From an uncultured Verrucomicrobia subdivision 3 bacterium (GTDB lineage: Bacteria > Verrucomicrobiota > Verrucomicrobiia > Limisphaerales > UBA11358): DNA of 48,984 nt. The notes beneath the pieces are model-generated. The model had not been told where the DNA came from. It saw only the letters and a list, made by a program, of their open reading frames with translations, and did no database searches. The first letter of the stretch is position 1, and the number at the start of each line of letters is the position of its first letter. Position numbers and translations under genes: made by a program. The stretch covers positions 1 to 48,984 of the forward strand of contig CAISYZ010000077.1 in NCBI GenBank assembly GCA_903889895.1, in the 5' to 3' direction. Positions 1 through 10,500 of the stretch are shown in pieces.

Positions 1-140
1 TGCTGCAAACGACCAGCCTGAATCCGCCGGTGGTGTGGACCACCAACAGCATTACGGCTGGAACCGGTGGCACCATCACCAACACGCCAGCCATCACTTC
101 TGGCCAACCCAAGACGTTCTACCGCTACATGGCGCAATAA
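1..140 (+). CDS. 3' end of a large secreted protein (C-terminal Ig-like domain only)
   Basis: The open frame from base 3 to the TAA at 138-140 encodes 45 residues. They contain VVWTT, AGTGGTIT and a final FYRYMAQ. This matches the C-terminal domain of the giant proteins downstream, which have VWIPLTG, AGTGGTIN and RFYRLQLQ in the same order. The rest of the gene lies upstream of the window, so its main function cannot be told. By analogy with its neighbours it is probably another exported multidomain protein. The terminator that follows shows that it ends a transcription unit. Confidence 0.8.
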   Translation, partial: LQTTSLNPPVVWTTNSITAGTGGTITNTPAITSGQPKTFYRYMAQ

Positions 141-163
141 TGCCTGGTCTCAAGGCTGAATGG

Positions 164-204
164 CAGCCGGGCAGCCGGAGTTGCAACCCGGCTGTCTTTT
201 TTTT
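164..204 (+). terminator. Rho-independent terminator after the partial gene
   Basis: CAGCCGGG (164-171) pairs perfectly with CCCGGCTG (187-194) across a 15-nt loop and is followed by a run of eight T (197-204). It starts 24 bases after the stop codon at 140, so it should end the upstream transcript. Confidence 0.85.
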
Positions 205-218
205 AAGTCGTTAAACTC

Positions 219-292
219 GGTTAAAATTGACGATTTTGTGTCAATTTTAACCAAGACGGTTCAAAATATGTGGCTTATATTAAAATATAAGC
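219..292 (+). promoter_or_regulatory. Upstream palindromic regulatory element, copy 1
   Basis: Two inverted repeats lie here. GGTTAAAATTGA (219-230) is the exact reverse complement of TCAATTTTAACC (241-252). GCTTATATT (273-281) is the exact reverse complement of AATATAAGC (284-292). Bases 223-281 align without gaps to 39182-39240, upstream of the other giant adhesin-like gene, with about 40 of 59 positions identical. Shared cores include TTGAC, TGTCAA, AACCAAGAC and GGCTTAT. The aligned block ends about 100 bases before the start codon here and about 105 bases before it in the other copy. It is best read as an operator or promoter region for a common regulator. The exact -35/-10 boxes are unclear. 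Confidence 0.7.
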
Positions 293-381
293 GTGTAGCA
301 GAGTAAATCAAGCTGGCGTCGGGGTCGGCGGCGGCATGATTTAAGTCAGAAACAAGACATACTGTTAATATAATAATATCT

Positions 382-3300
382 ATGAGCATGATTAATAAGA
401 GCGGTTTTGGCCAGAATCTGTTGGGCGGCGTGGTGCTGGCCCTGGCTGTGCTGGCACCGATGAACCGGTCAGTAGCGCAGACTTGGACGAACGCCTTGGA
501 CGATGAGGCCCTCTATCTGAATCAGGATCCCACCATCGAGACCCGGCGATCCCCTCATTTTCGCGTCTGTTTCGGACATAATAATTGGGATTCCTATGCC
601 ATGACGGAACAGTTGGCCCAGGGCAATCTGCAGATGTTTGAGCAGTGCCGGAACCGCTGGGTCAATGATGATGGTCTGTGGGATTGCGGGCAGTCGGCAA
701 ATTTTTCGAGTGCCACTAATTATCGGTTTAATTTCAATTTTTTGATGACCTTCAGCCTCACGCAAGGGGGTGGATCGTATAACAGCGAAGACGGCAACGG
801 TTTTTTTTATGCCATGGGCAACCCGGCGTATTGCCGGTTTGACCCGAAGTCGGGCGCCACGCCGCATGAAGTTGGGGACGCCTGGTGCGGCTATGGCAAG
901 GGCGTTGCTTTCAGTGGCTATGGCAATCTATGGGAATGCACCGGCAACTGGATGATGCTGCGATCATTGGTCGTTTATCCCCAGGCGGGTGACTACGAGC
1001 AGAACGGCATGTATACGCCCTTGCATGGCCGTGATTATTTTGGTTCCTGGCCGATCATGGAATTGGCCATGGAAACGCCCGGCTTCGGATCGGCTTGGAT
1101 CAACCACCTTTACACCAACGCCCCCCCCGCCAACGATTATTGGATTTCCCAAATGTTGAGCATCCCGAACACCACCGGTCTGGCGGACGCAACGAATGCG
1201 GTTTTTGATCTTTGGGGCAACCTGGGCAAGCGGCTGGTCACTTGGGATTTTCAGAAGCAAGTGTGGCTGGCAACGGTTAATGGATCCATTGGCGGTGGTC
1301 CAACCTTGCCCAAATTGGGTTATGGAGCCGACAGCGGGGCGGATTGGGTTTCCTACCAGCGGGCCCGCACCACGCTCCTGCCCATGCCCGGCACTAATGG
1401 CTGGTATCGGTGCGCCTATGAGGACGCTCCCATGGAATTTGGCTACAACGTCATTCCGCTGACGGCAACCCCCGGGGCTACGGTAACCTGCAATTTCCAG
1501 CCCGTGTGCGATCCGATCCGGCAGTCCGGGTGGCGGGCCTGCCTGGTGGCCGTCAGCACCAACGTGGTCAGCATTGGTCAATACAATACGAACGGCTATG
1601 CCAGCTATTCCACGCTGTGGAGCTGCGGCGCCAATTCGATCACCCTGTCGGCGGACCAGACCAAACTCTATCTGGTGGTGACGGCCACGCCCAAGCCGCA
1701 GCCTATTTATGGTAGCAGTAGTTTTGCGAACGCCTATCTCACGGAAGCGGGGCTGCAATTTCCTTACACGGTGTCGTTCAGCAACGCGGCTCCGTTGAAC
1801 GTCGTGTATGCCCAGACCAACGGGTATGTCTGGAAGAGCTATACGAACCCGGATGGCACGGTATGCCATTACATCGCCAGCACCGCCACGGTCACCGCCC
1901 CGGCCTATGTTGGCACGAACGCCATGGTGCTGGACAGCGCCCAAGTTTACGGGAACGCGCAGGTTTTGGATTATGCGGTGGTGGGCGGCAATGCGAAGGT
2001 CTATGGCAACGCCATTGTCTCCGGCCATGGACTGGTGGCGAATTACGCGCAGGTCTATGGTTTTGGCAAGGTGCGGGACTGGGCCGAGGTGTTTGGCTAC
2101 GCGCAGGTTTATGGCGACGGCAAGGTGATCGAACACGCGAACTGCGGAGATGGCACCGCCTCCGCCTACTCCACGGTCAGCGGGAGTTCCATCATCAAGG
2201 GAACCACCTATGACTATGCGGGCACTTATACTGCCGGCAGTGTGATCATGGACGGCGACTCGGCGGACGGCGGCGACGAGCCGCTGGTGCATACCAATGG
2301 CGTCCATTTCGGCTGGGGCTGGCCCGGAATTGGCAGCCCATTCAACAGTTATTCCAACCCGAACAACTGGCAGTATTGCGGGTTGACCTTTGAAAATCTG
2401 CCCAACAGCACTTCTCCCACCACGTCCGGTTTCAGTTATAACGGATGTTTTGCCACGGATGAATTCGGGATCAACCACGGGTTTCTGTTGAACGGTTGCC
2501 GGCCCACCATTGACTCGGGGACCAGCAACCGGGGCGGCTATGTGCTGGCGCTGAACGGAACGAACCAGTATGTGGAGCTGCACAATTCGGTGAATGACTT
2601 CAACGACACCACCATTGCGGTCTGGTTCAAGAACACTGGTGGTGCCAGCGGTCAGCAGGTCTGGTCGATGGGCAATGGCAGCAACAAGGTGATGTGTCTG
2701 ACGCCCAACGACAGCACCACTGGCAACCTGCGGTTCCTGATCACCGACGGCACCACCACTAACTACTTGAATGGCAGTGCCGTGCCGACGAACGTCTGGA
2801 CGCATGTGGCGGTGGTATTTGCCCAGGCCGCGAGCAACAGCGTGCTGTATGTCAACGGCCTGCCGGTGGCCACCAACCTCAATATCACGCTGTTTCCAGA
2901 CAGCTTGAACGCGCCGTTGATGGCCAACGCGAACTATCTGGGCCGGGGCAACGGGGGCAATTATTTCCAGGGCAGCGTGGATGATTTCCGGGTGTTCATG
3001 CGGTCGTATGCGGCGAGCGATGTGGCAGCGCTTTATGCGCTGCCAGCGCCAGCTGCCATCAGCCCAGTGACGGATTCGACGCTGCCCACGCCCATCTGGC
3101 TGGCGCAGCCTTATGCGTTGGGCGACAGTGTCATCACCATGAGTGTGGTGCCGGGCACCGACACCAGCGGCTGGGTGCAGTATTATTTCAGCAACAACAC
3201 TGTCTTGGGCCATGACTCGGGCTGGGTGTCGTTCAACAACTACACGGACTGCGGGCTGGCCCCGGGCACGGCCTACACCTACACGGTGCTGATGCGCAAT

Positions 3301-6300
3301 TTCAACGGGGTCACCACCTCCGCCTCGTCAGCCGCCAGTGCCACCACCCTGACCTCAAGCGCCGGCACGGCCAGCTTCGCCTATGGGCCGGTGGGCTACT
3401 ACAGTGGACAGATCACGATGACGGCCACGACGGTCACCAATGTCAGCGGCAAGACGGAATATTCATTCACCTGCACCTCGGGAGGGGGACACTCTAGCGG
3501 CTGGATTGCCTCGCCGTCGTGGACGGACACCGGGCTGACGACCGGTGCCAGCTACAGCTATACGGTGACGGTTCGGGACGGGCGTGGCAACAGCAGCGCG
3601 GCATCAGCCGCAGTTCCGGCCAAGGCGGAAGACGATGCTGCACCGCAACTGTATAGCAACCCAGAGTTTCAATGGGGCATGACCCCATATCCCACCATCA
3701 CCAACTCCATCTCCATGACGGCTCAGGCACCCGGAGACCCGAGCGGGATGAGGTATTACTTTCATTGCACTAGTAGCAACGCCCCGGACAGCGGCTGGCA
3801 GAACAGCCCCACTTATGTCACTCCGGTGCTGACCAATGGCACCTACAGTTTCGTGTATATGCTCCGGGACATAACGGCGCAACTCAACCAATCTGGGTAT
3901 TCTGCCGCCACGTATCCGGCGGTCATCACGCCGACCACGGGCTATGAGCCATACACGTTTGGTCAGCTGGCGACGTTATCGAATGATGCCCTGGTTACCT
4001 TCACCGGCGTGGTGACTGGGGTGAATCCCACCAGTTACACGGTTCAGGATCCGAACGGTTCCAGCACGGTCACCGTTGGAACCACCAACTTTGGTTCATC
4101 CACGACCAGCGGGCTCCTTTTTCACACCGTGAGCGTCAGCGGGCACCTGTATGCCTTCACCAACATGCCAGGACGGTCAGTGACGTTTTCGACTGTGCAG
4201 TCGGTGGGCGTTCCAACGAACAGCATTTCGGGCAAAGTAACCAATAGCAGCGGCGCGCCGCTGGCTGGCGTCACCATTTATATCTCGGACACGCCTAATG
4301 CCTCCACCAACCCAATTACCACTGTCGTTACCGCCGCCAATGGCACCTATTCTGTGAATATCATCAACGGCGCGTGGTATGTGTGCGCCGGCTCCATCGC
4401 TTATGGCAATTCCGCCGACCAAGTCGTCACGGTGAACTCCGCCAATGTTGTGAACGTCAACTTTGGCCTGACGCCCAATCCAACAGTTTCTGGACTGGTG
4501 ACGGACAACTTGGGCAACCCGATCAGTGGGGCCAGCGTGTATTTTTCCCTGACACCCTATGCGGAGGCTAATCCGCTTTATACGGCGACCACGACCGCCG
4601 CCGGCCTTTATACGCAGGCGGTGCAGAGCGCGACGCTCTACATTTGCGCCGGCAAAAGCAACTACCTGACCAGCGCGGATCAAATAGTAACGGTAACCAA
4701 CAATGTCGCCAGCCTTGACTTCGCCTTGAGTTCCTTTTCTTTAAATGGAAATGTCCCCCAGACCAGCCAATTGCTCTTCTCCGTGGTGACGGATCCGTTG
4801 CCGGCAAGCGGCACCATCATGAGCTGGCCGACTTATCTGCCGGCGGGACAGGTGCTGACGAACATGGCAACACCACCCGTAGTCCAGACGGTGGGGAACC
4901 GGAAATGGGAGCTTAATACCAATAGCAATGACAACATGATGGGTTTGTTGCAAGGCACGTATTCGGCTCCGATTCCGTGCAGCGGGGCCAGTATCGTCGC
5001 CGCCGTGATCCCGCATCGCAATGGCATTCATGATGCGTTTAACTCCATCGTAAGTTTGTTTTACGACCGGTTGGTAGTGGGCATTTACAATAATACCGGC
5101 CAGCTTGTTCTCAAGGTCAACGGCAATGCTTCCATTCCGACCGGCGCCATTCCCGACGGCCAGATGACGGTTCTGAGCATGGTGGTGCAGCCCAACGGGC
5201 AATATGCAGCATGGAGCAATGGGGTGCTTTTTTACACGAACAGTACCATCAGCACCCTGACAAACCTCGTTCCCAGCGTGGCTGGTTCCTATGCCGACAC
5301 CATCAATTTGGGCAACGACGGACCGGATGGCTGGAGCACATATAGCGGTAACATTGGCGACGTGTTTGTGTATACCAACGCGCTTGCCGCCTCGGACCGC
5401 CAGCAGTTGGAGCACTACCTGCTAACGTGGTTCGGAACCAACGGCACGCAGACGATTACTGCAACGGCGGCAGCCGGTGGCGGCATCACGCCCAACGGCA
5501 CGGTGGCGGTTCTAAGCGGAAGCAACCAGACTTTCACGGTCGCAGCGAATCCGGCGGGGTGGAACATTAACAACGTGGTGGTGGATGGGGTATCGCAGGG
5601 GGCTGTATCCAGTTACACTTTCACCAATGTTGCCACTAATCATACCATCGCGGCGACGTTTCTCTTCAATGGCCAGATGATCACCGCCACGGCAGGCGCG
5701 GGTGGTGCCATTACGCCCAGCGGCACGGTGCTGGTTCCAGCTGGCTCAAACCAGAACTTCACGATCAGCGCCAGCACTGGCTACGGCATCAGCAACGTGG
5801 TGGTGGACGGGGTGTCGCAGGGGGCGATCAGCAGCTACATATTTACCAACGTTCTGACCACGCATAGCATTTCGGCGACCTTCAGCAATATCATTCTCAC
5901 AATCGCAGCCTCGGCCGGATCCGGCGGCACCATCAGCCCGTCCGGCAACGTGTTGGTTAACTATGGTGTCACCTCAACGTTCGCCATTACTCCATTGGGG
6001 GGTAATGGTATCAACAACGTGGTTGTGGACGGGGTTTCGCAGGGATCAATCAGCAGCTATACTTTCACCAACGTAACTTCAAATCACACGTTGAGCGCCA
6101 CTTTTGTCATCGTGCCTCCGCCGGTGGTGGACAACGCTGCAGGGGCCACCAATCTGGCTCCGGGCATGGCACAACTCTGGGGTTCCTTGAACAACGGGCC
6201 GGCTGACGTGCGAGTTTACTGGGGTAGCTCAGATGGCGGCACCAACGGCCCGTGGGCCAACACCAATCTGTTGACAGCCATGGCCAGCGGCTCGTTCTCA

Positions 6301-7527
6301 ACCAACGTGAGCGGCCTGCTTTACGGGTTGAACTACTACTATCGCGTATATGCGTCCAACGCCGTCGGCACCGCTTGGGCACCGGCCACGGCCACCTTTA
6401 ACACGCTCCGGCCGATGGGCTTGGCTGCAGGCATGATACCCTTCTCCAACATGGTCGAAGTGGCGGCCTCGGAGGAACTTGCAGGAGGTGGGTATGAGGT
6501 TGTAAATGCATTCAACGGCAACGGACTATCAGGTGATGGGATTACACATGGAACGGCGGCGGGCTTCTGGGTCTCCAACGGAGGAGCCACCAGCAATCAA
6601 TGGGTGCGGGTCCACTTTAACTCGGCTTACCCGTTGGATTATCTGAGGATCTGGAACTACAATGAGACAGGATTTGAGGCCGAGTCCCTTAAGTCGGCCG
6701 ATGTTTACGAGCTCAACAGCGATGTTGATCCGGGCAACAACCTTCAGACTAACGCAACTGCATTTAATGCGACGGGCTGGACACGCGTGTTGCCGAATCA
6801 GTTGTTCGTGAAAGCCCCCGGCGGATCAGAAACCAATACCGATCCGCACATCAGCTTGGGAGGTGCGACGGCCCGGCAACTGGCTCTCAAGGTCAACGCA
6901 AACTACTCCGTTCCGAGTGATGTTTGGGTGGGGCTCAGCCAGGTGCAGATTTATAATCTGGCCATACCCGCCATTAGCCTGACCAACTCGGGTGCCACCA
7001 GTATTACTAACAATGCGGCCAGCCTCAATGGCGTGCTCACCTGTAACGGAGCTGTCTATAATGTTTATGCCTGCTGGAACACCACCAATGGCGGAACCAA
7101 CGCCGCTGCCTGGGTTAACTCGGCCCATGTCGGAACGTGGACCAATCTGGCCTCGGCCAATCTGAGTTTCACCGCCACTGGTCTGACCCCGAATACTTCT
7201 TATTATTATACGTTCCTCGCAACCAACGCGTTGGAAACGATGTGGGCCACCAATGTGCAGAATTTCACCACACTTATGGGGCCAACGCCACCAGTGTTAT
7301 CGGCTGCCAACCTCACGCTGCCTGGTGGAGTTCCAACATTCGCGATTTCCAACACACTTTTGGGTTATCAATATACCCTGGTCTACAAGAACAACCTGAC
7401 GGATTCGGTCTGGATCCCGCTGACGGGGTCGGGAACCGCCGCCGGGACGGGCGGCACGATTAACCTCAGCGATACAAACTCCATCTACTCTTCAGCTCAG
7501 CGCTTCTATCGGCTCCAGTTGCAGTAA
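382..7527 (+). CDS. Giant secreted multidomain protein (DUF6055-like, beta-helix, LamG, InlB-like repeats)
   Basis: This is a 2381-aa exported protein, probably surface-attached. A signal peptide covers about residues 1-33 (hydrophobic run, then SVAQ). Residues ~38-400 resemble DUF6055, a putative metallopeptidase family, with the SPHF start, an HE..G motif and WECTGNWM. The usual HExxH reads HEVGD (162-166), so the second histidine is missing. Hexapeptide left-handed beta-helix repeats follow at ~508-605 (AQVYGNAQV, AKVYGNAIV). Next come a LamG-like domain (~715-883), Fn3-like units (~885-1180), two carboxypeptidase-regulatory-like units (~1279-1350 and ~1367-1440), a second LamG-like domain (~1454-1688), three InlB-like repeats (~1691-1911), a discoidin-like region (~2013-2195), and the '...RFYRLQLQ' C-terminal domain shared with its neighbours (~2302-2381). 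The ATG at 382 gives a good signal peptide but has no Shine-Dalgarno motif. Domain names come from motif recognition; the protein's function is unknown. It probably binds or processes a glycan or cell-surface polymer. Confidence 0.85.
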   Translation: MSMINKSGFGQNLLGGVVLALAVLAPMNRSVAQTWTNALDDEALYLNQDPTIETRRSPHFRVCFGHNNWDSYAMTEQLAQGNLQMFEQCRNRWVNDDGLWDCGQSANFSSATNYRFNFNFLMTFSLTQGGGSYNSEDGNGFFYAMGNPAYCRFDPKSGATPHEVGDAWCGYGKGVAFSGYGNLWECTGNWMMLRSLVVYPQAGDYEQNGMYTPLHGRDYFGSWPIMELAMETPGFGSAWINHLYTNAPPANDYWISQMLSIPNTTGLADATNAVFDLWGNLGKRLVTWDFQKQVWLATVNGSIGGGPTLPKLGYGADSGADWVSYQRARTTLLPMPGTNGWYRCAYEDAPMEFGYNVIPLTATPGATVTCNFQPVCDPIRQSGWRACLVAVSTNVVSIGQYNTNGYASYSTLWSCGANSITLSADQTKLYLVVTATPKPQPIYGSSSFANAYLTEAGLQFPYTVSFSNAAPLNVVYAQTNGYVWKSYTNPDGTVCHYIASTATVTAPAYVGTNAMVLDSAQVYGNAQVLDYAVVGGNAKVYGNAIVSGHGLVANYAQVYGFGKVRDWAEVFGYAQVYGDGKVIEHANCGDGTASAYSTVSGSSIIKGTTYDYAGTYTAGSVIMDGDSADGGDEPLVHTNGVHFGWGWPGIGSPFNSYSNPNNWQYCGLTFENLPNSTSPTTSGFSYNGCFATDEFGINHGFLLNGCRPTIDSGTSNRGGYVLALNGTNQYVELHNSVNDFNDTTIAVWFKNTGGASGQQVWSMGNGSNKVMCLTPNDSTTGNLRFLITDGTTTNYLNGSAVPTNVWTHVAVVFAQAASNSVLYVNGLPVATNLNITLFPDSLNAPLMANANYLGRGNGGNYFQGSVDDFRVFMRSYAASDVAALYALPAPAAISPVTDSTLPTPIWLAQPYALGDSVITMSVVPGTDTSGWVQYYFSNNTVLGHDSGWVSFNNYTDCGLAPGTAYTYTVLMRNFNGVTTSASSAASATTLTSSAGTASFAYGPVGYYSGQITMTATTVTNVSGKTEYSFTCTSGGGHSSGWIASPSWTDTGLTTGASYSYTVTVRDGRGNSSAASAAVPAKAEDDAAPQLYSNPEFQWGMTPYPTITNSISMTAQAPGDPSGMRYYFHCTSSNAPDSGWQNSPTYVTPVLTNGTYSFVYMLRDITAQLNQSGYSAATYPAVITPTTGYEPYTFGQLATLSNDALVTFTGVVTGVNPTSYTVQDPNGSSTVTVGTTNFGSSTTSGLLFHTVSVSGHLYAFTNMPGRSVTFSTVQSVGVPTNSISGKVTNSSGAPLAGVTIYISDTPNASTNPITTVVTAANGTYSVNIINGAWYVCAGSIAYGNSADQVVTVNSANVVNVNFGLTPNPTVSGLVTDNLGNPISGASVYFSLTPYAEANPLYTATTTAAGLYTQAVQSATLYICAGKSNYLTSADQIVTVTNNVASLDFALSSFSLNGNVPQTSQLLFSVVTDPLPASGTIMSWPTYLPAGQVLTNMATPPVVQTVGNRKWELNTNSNDNMMGLLQGTYSAPIPCSGASIVAAVIPHRNGIHDAFNSIVSLFYDRLVVGIYNNTGQLVLKVNGNASIPTGAIPDGQMTVLSMVVQPNGQYAAWSNGVLFYTNSTISTLTNLVPSVAGSYADTINLGNDGPDGWSTYSGNIGDVFVYTNALAASDRQQLEHYLLTWFGTNGTQTITATAAAGGGITPNGTVAVLSGSNQTFTVAANPAGWNINNVVVDGVSQGAVSSYTFTNVATNHTIAATFLFNGQMITATAGAGGAITPSGTVLVPAGSNQNFTISASTGYGISNVVVDGVSQGAISSYIFTNVLTTHSISATFSNIILTIAASAGSGGTISPSGNVLVNYGVTSTFAITPLGGNGINNVVVDGVSQGSISSYTFTNVTSNHTLSATFVIVPPPVVDNAAGATNLAPGMAQLWGSLNNGPADVRVYWGSSDGGTNGPWANTNLLTAMASGSFSTNVSGLLYGLNYYYRVYASNAVGTAWAPATATFNTLRPMGLAAGMIPFSNMVEVAASEELAGGGYEVVNAFNGNGLSGDGITHGTAAGFWVSNGGATSNQWVRVHFNSAYPLDYLRIWNYNETGFEAESLKSADVYELNSDVDPGNNLQTNATAFNATGWTRVLPNQLFVKAPGGSETNTDPHISLGGATARQLALKVNANYSVPSDVWVGLSQVQIYNLAIPAISLTNSGATSITNNAASLNGVLTCNGAVYNVYACWNTTNGGTNAAAWVNSAHVGTWTNLASANLSFTATGLTPNTSYYYTFLATNALETMWATNVQNFTTLMGPTPPVLSAANLTLPGGVPTFAISNTLLGYQYTLVYKNNLTDSVWIPLTGSGTAAGTGGTINLSDTNSIYSSAQRFYRLQLQ
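5452..6115 (+). repeat. Three tandem InlB-like protein repeats
   Basis: Three units of about 72 codons each carry the pattern ITATA-GGG-I-P-G, NVVVDGVSQGA(V/I)SSYTFTNV, and NHTI-ATF. They belong to the divergent InlB B-repeat ('bacterial repeat') type and probably form a stalk. Confidence 0.8.
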
Positions 7528-7570
7528 TTTATAGGGCAGATAAACGCAACATTAAAACAGTTTAATTATT

Positions 7571-10500
7571 ATGCATGGTTACAGTATCAATTATAAAAGC
7601 GCCAGGATTCAGAGATCCATAGGTTCAACTCTCAAGCGATGCAGAATATTTGGCCTCGTTCTCGCCGTGCTCGGCGCGGCGTTGACTACCGTTCGGGCGA
7701 CGGTTGCCGTCAGCCCGCTCTATGGCAACAACATGGTGATTCAGCGTGGCAAGCCGTTTCCGGTTTGGGGCACTGCTACGCCCAACACGGCTGTCACCGC
7801 GTCCTATAATGGCCAGACCAACAGCGTGACCTCGGATGCGTCAGGCAACTGGCGGCTCACGCTACCATCCATGAGCGTTCAAGCCACGGGCAGCAACTTT
7901 ATCATCAAGGAAGCCGGCGGGAACACGATTACCTTCGGCAATGTGGTAGTCGGCGACGTATGGCTGTGCAGCGGGCAGTCCAACATGGGCATTGATGTGG
8001 ATTACTGCCTGGAAAACGGTAACGAAACCGGCACATCGACGAATCCGGATGTCACTACCGCAAACTTTTCTGGGATGCGGCTTTTTGGAAGTGTGCCTTA
8101 CGCTCCCGCCGGCACACCGACGACAACCTTTAACGGTGGCGTGAATTGGGCGGTATGCAGTCCGAGCACGGTGGGCACTTTTTCGGCGGTCGCCTTCTAT
8201 TTTGGCCGGACGATTTATACCAATCAGAACGGCAACATTCCGATTGGGTTGATCGAATCGCAGGTGGGCGGCACGACCATTGACCTCTGGCTGGATCCTG
8301 AAGGCTTGACTGATATTCCCGTGCTGGCACCGCTCTATAGCCAGTCCGGCTTGTCAACCGGTCCATTTAGCCTCTTCAACGGCATGATTTATCCGTTAGC
8401 TCCCTATCCGGTAAAAGGCGTGATTTGGTATCAGGGTGAGAACGCCGAGCAGTCCACGCAGTCGGCTGACAGTTACTATCTCAAGCAGAAAGGATTGATT
8501 GATGGCTGGAAGCAGTTGCTGGGCTTGGACGATTGCGCCTTTTATCTGGTGCAGATTGCCAATTCAGGAACCGCGCCGACAAGTCCTGCGCCGGTGCTGC
8601 AGTCCGGGGGATGGAATGCCGATACCCGGCTGCAGCAGGGCTTTGCGCTTAACCTTCCCCATGCGGGAGTGGCGTCGGCCATTGACATCGGCAATTCGGT
8701 ATCGTGGGTCACCAACGCTTGGCTGGGCTGGCATCCGACGAACAAGTGGGACGTTGGGTTTCGGCTGGGACTCTGGGCGATGAAGAATGAGTATGGCCAG
8801 ACGAACCTGGTGACCAGCGGCCCGGTCTTGAGGGATGTCACCGTTGCCGGCAGCACGGCCACCTGCACGTTTGATTATGCCGGCAGCGGCCTCATGGTGG
8901 GTTACAAGCTGGTCTATGGGACGGCTTACCCGACCAACTCGCCGCTGTCGCTTTTTTCCATTGCCGGGGCGGACGGAACCTGGTATTGGGCTAACGCCAC
9001 AATCACCGGCAGCAACACGTTGCAATTGACCTCGACGAATGTCACCACGCCCCTGATGGTTGCCTATGCCTGCTGGCAGAATCCAGCCGGAGTCAACCTT
9101 TATAATTCGAATGGACTGCCAGCCCTGCCGTTCTACGTGGCCAACATCAACACCAAATACACGGTCACGGCTTCGACCGGTGCCGGCGGCGGCATCAGTC
9201 CGGCGAGTGCTGTGAGCTACCTACAGCGCATGACGGCGCTCTACACCATCACGCCTAATCCGGGCTACTATGTGCAGAACATTCAAGTGGATGGCACAAA
9301 CGTGGGGCCGGTGTCGTTCCATGATTCGGTGGCATATTATACGTTTGATCCGCTCTACGCCAACCACACCATAACTGCCACCTTTACCAATGCGCTGCCG
9401 ACCAACACCATAACCGCCACGGCGAGCGGCGGCGGGACGCTCACGCCCGCTGGCGTTATTCGCTTGGCACAAGGCGCTTCACAATTGTTTGACATCGCGG
9501 CCAACCCCGGTTTTCAGGCGGCGGTGACTGTGGACGGAGAGCCCATGGGGCCGCGCAACAATTTTAATTTTGCCGGTCTTGCCGTTAATCACACCCTCGC
9601 GGTTGCTTTCACCACCACTATTAATGCGTCTGCCGGCTACGGCGGTGCCATCAGTCCGCCAGGCGTCACGAACATTACCTATGGTAGCAGCGCGACCTAT
9701 GTCATCTCTCCAGCGACTGGCTACGCCATTTTGAAAGTGACGGTGGATGGCATCAGTGTTGGCGCGGCGACCAGCTACACTTTTACCAACGTCACAACGG
9801 CCCACACCATTACGGCGTCGTTCACCGGCGGCACACCCGGCGGAAGCGTTCCACAGACCAACAACCTGCTCTTTTCCTGCCTGGTGGATTCGTTGCAGAC
9901 CAACAGCAGCGGCACGATCACCAGTTGGCCGGCCAGTATTCCCGTCTATCCAGCACTGTCGCCGATGGGCAGTCCCTCGCCCACCTTGGCGGTGCTGGAC
10001 AACCGGCCGTTTGCCCAAAATTATTATGTATCTTCTCCGGCTGGTTTCAACGCGGGGGCCTATTCGTCGCCGATTCCGTGTTCTGGTGCCAGCATAGTGG
10101 TGGTGGCCAAGCCCGTCCGCAACGGCATCAACTCCGGATTTGATTGTGTTGTGGATGCGTTTTACAACCAACTGTCCATTGGCGTCCTCAACGACAGCGG
10201 GCAGGTTGTCGTGCTTCTCAATGGCAGCATGGGCACCAGCACGGCCACTATTCCGGACGGTCAGACGACCATTTTGAGCCTGGTGGTGCAGCCTAATGGG
10301 CAATATGGCGTCTGGGCCAATGGCGCGCTCCTCTACACCAACAGCACGGTCAGTCCGCTGACGTCGCTGGTGAACGGCGTCGCCGGTTCCTTTGCCAACA
10401 ATATCAGCATTGGCAACGACTATCCGGATGGCTGGTCCACCTATAACGGTTATATCGGCGACATTTTCTTTTACACGAATGCGTTATCGAACACCAATCG

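Noticed and set aside
369..374. Perfect TATAAT just before the ATG at 382
   Set aside because: The stretch is A/T-rich, and no -35-like box lies 16-18 bp upstream (TCAGAA is there). Transcription would start at the start codon. Chance is more likely, although a leaderless transcript cannot be excluded.
964..3213. Long minus-strand frame of 749 codons
   Set aside because: It lies wholly within the + strand giant gene, has a low-complexity His/Arg/Val-rich translation, and shows no domain. It is the mirror of a codon-biased repetitive gene.
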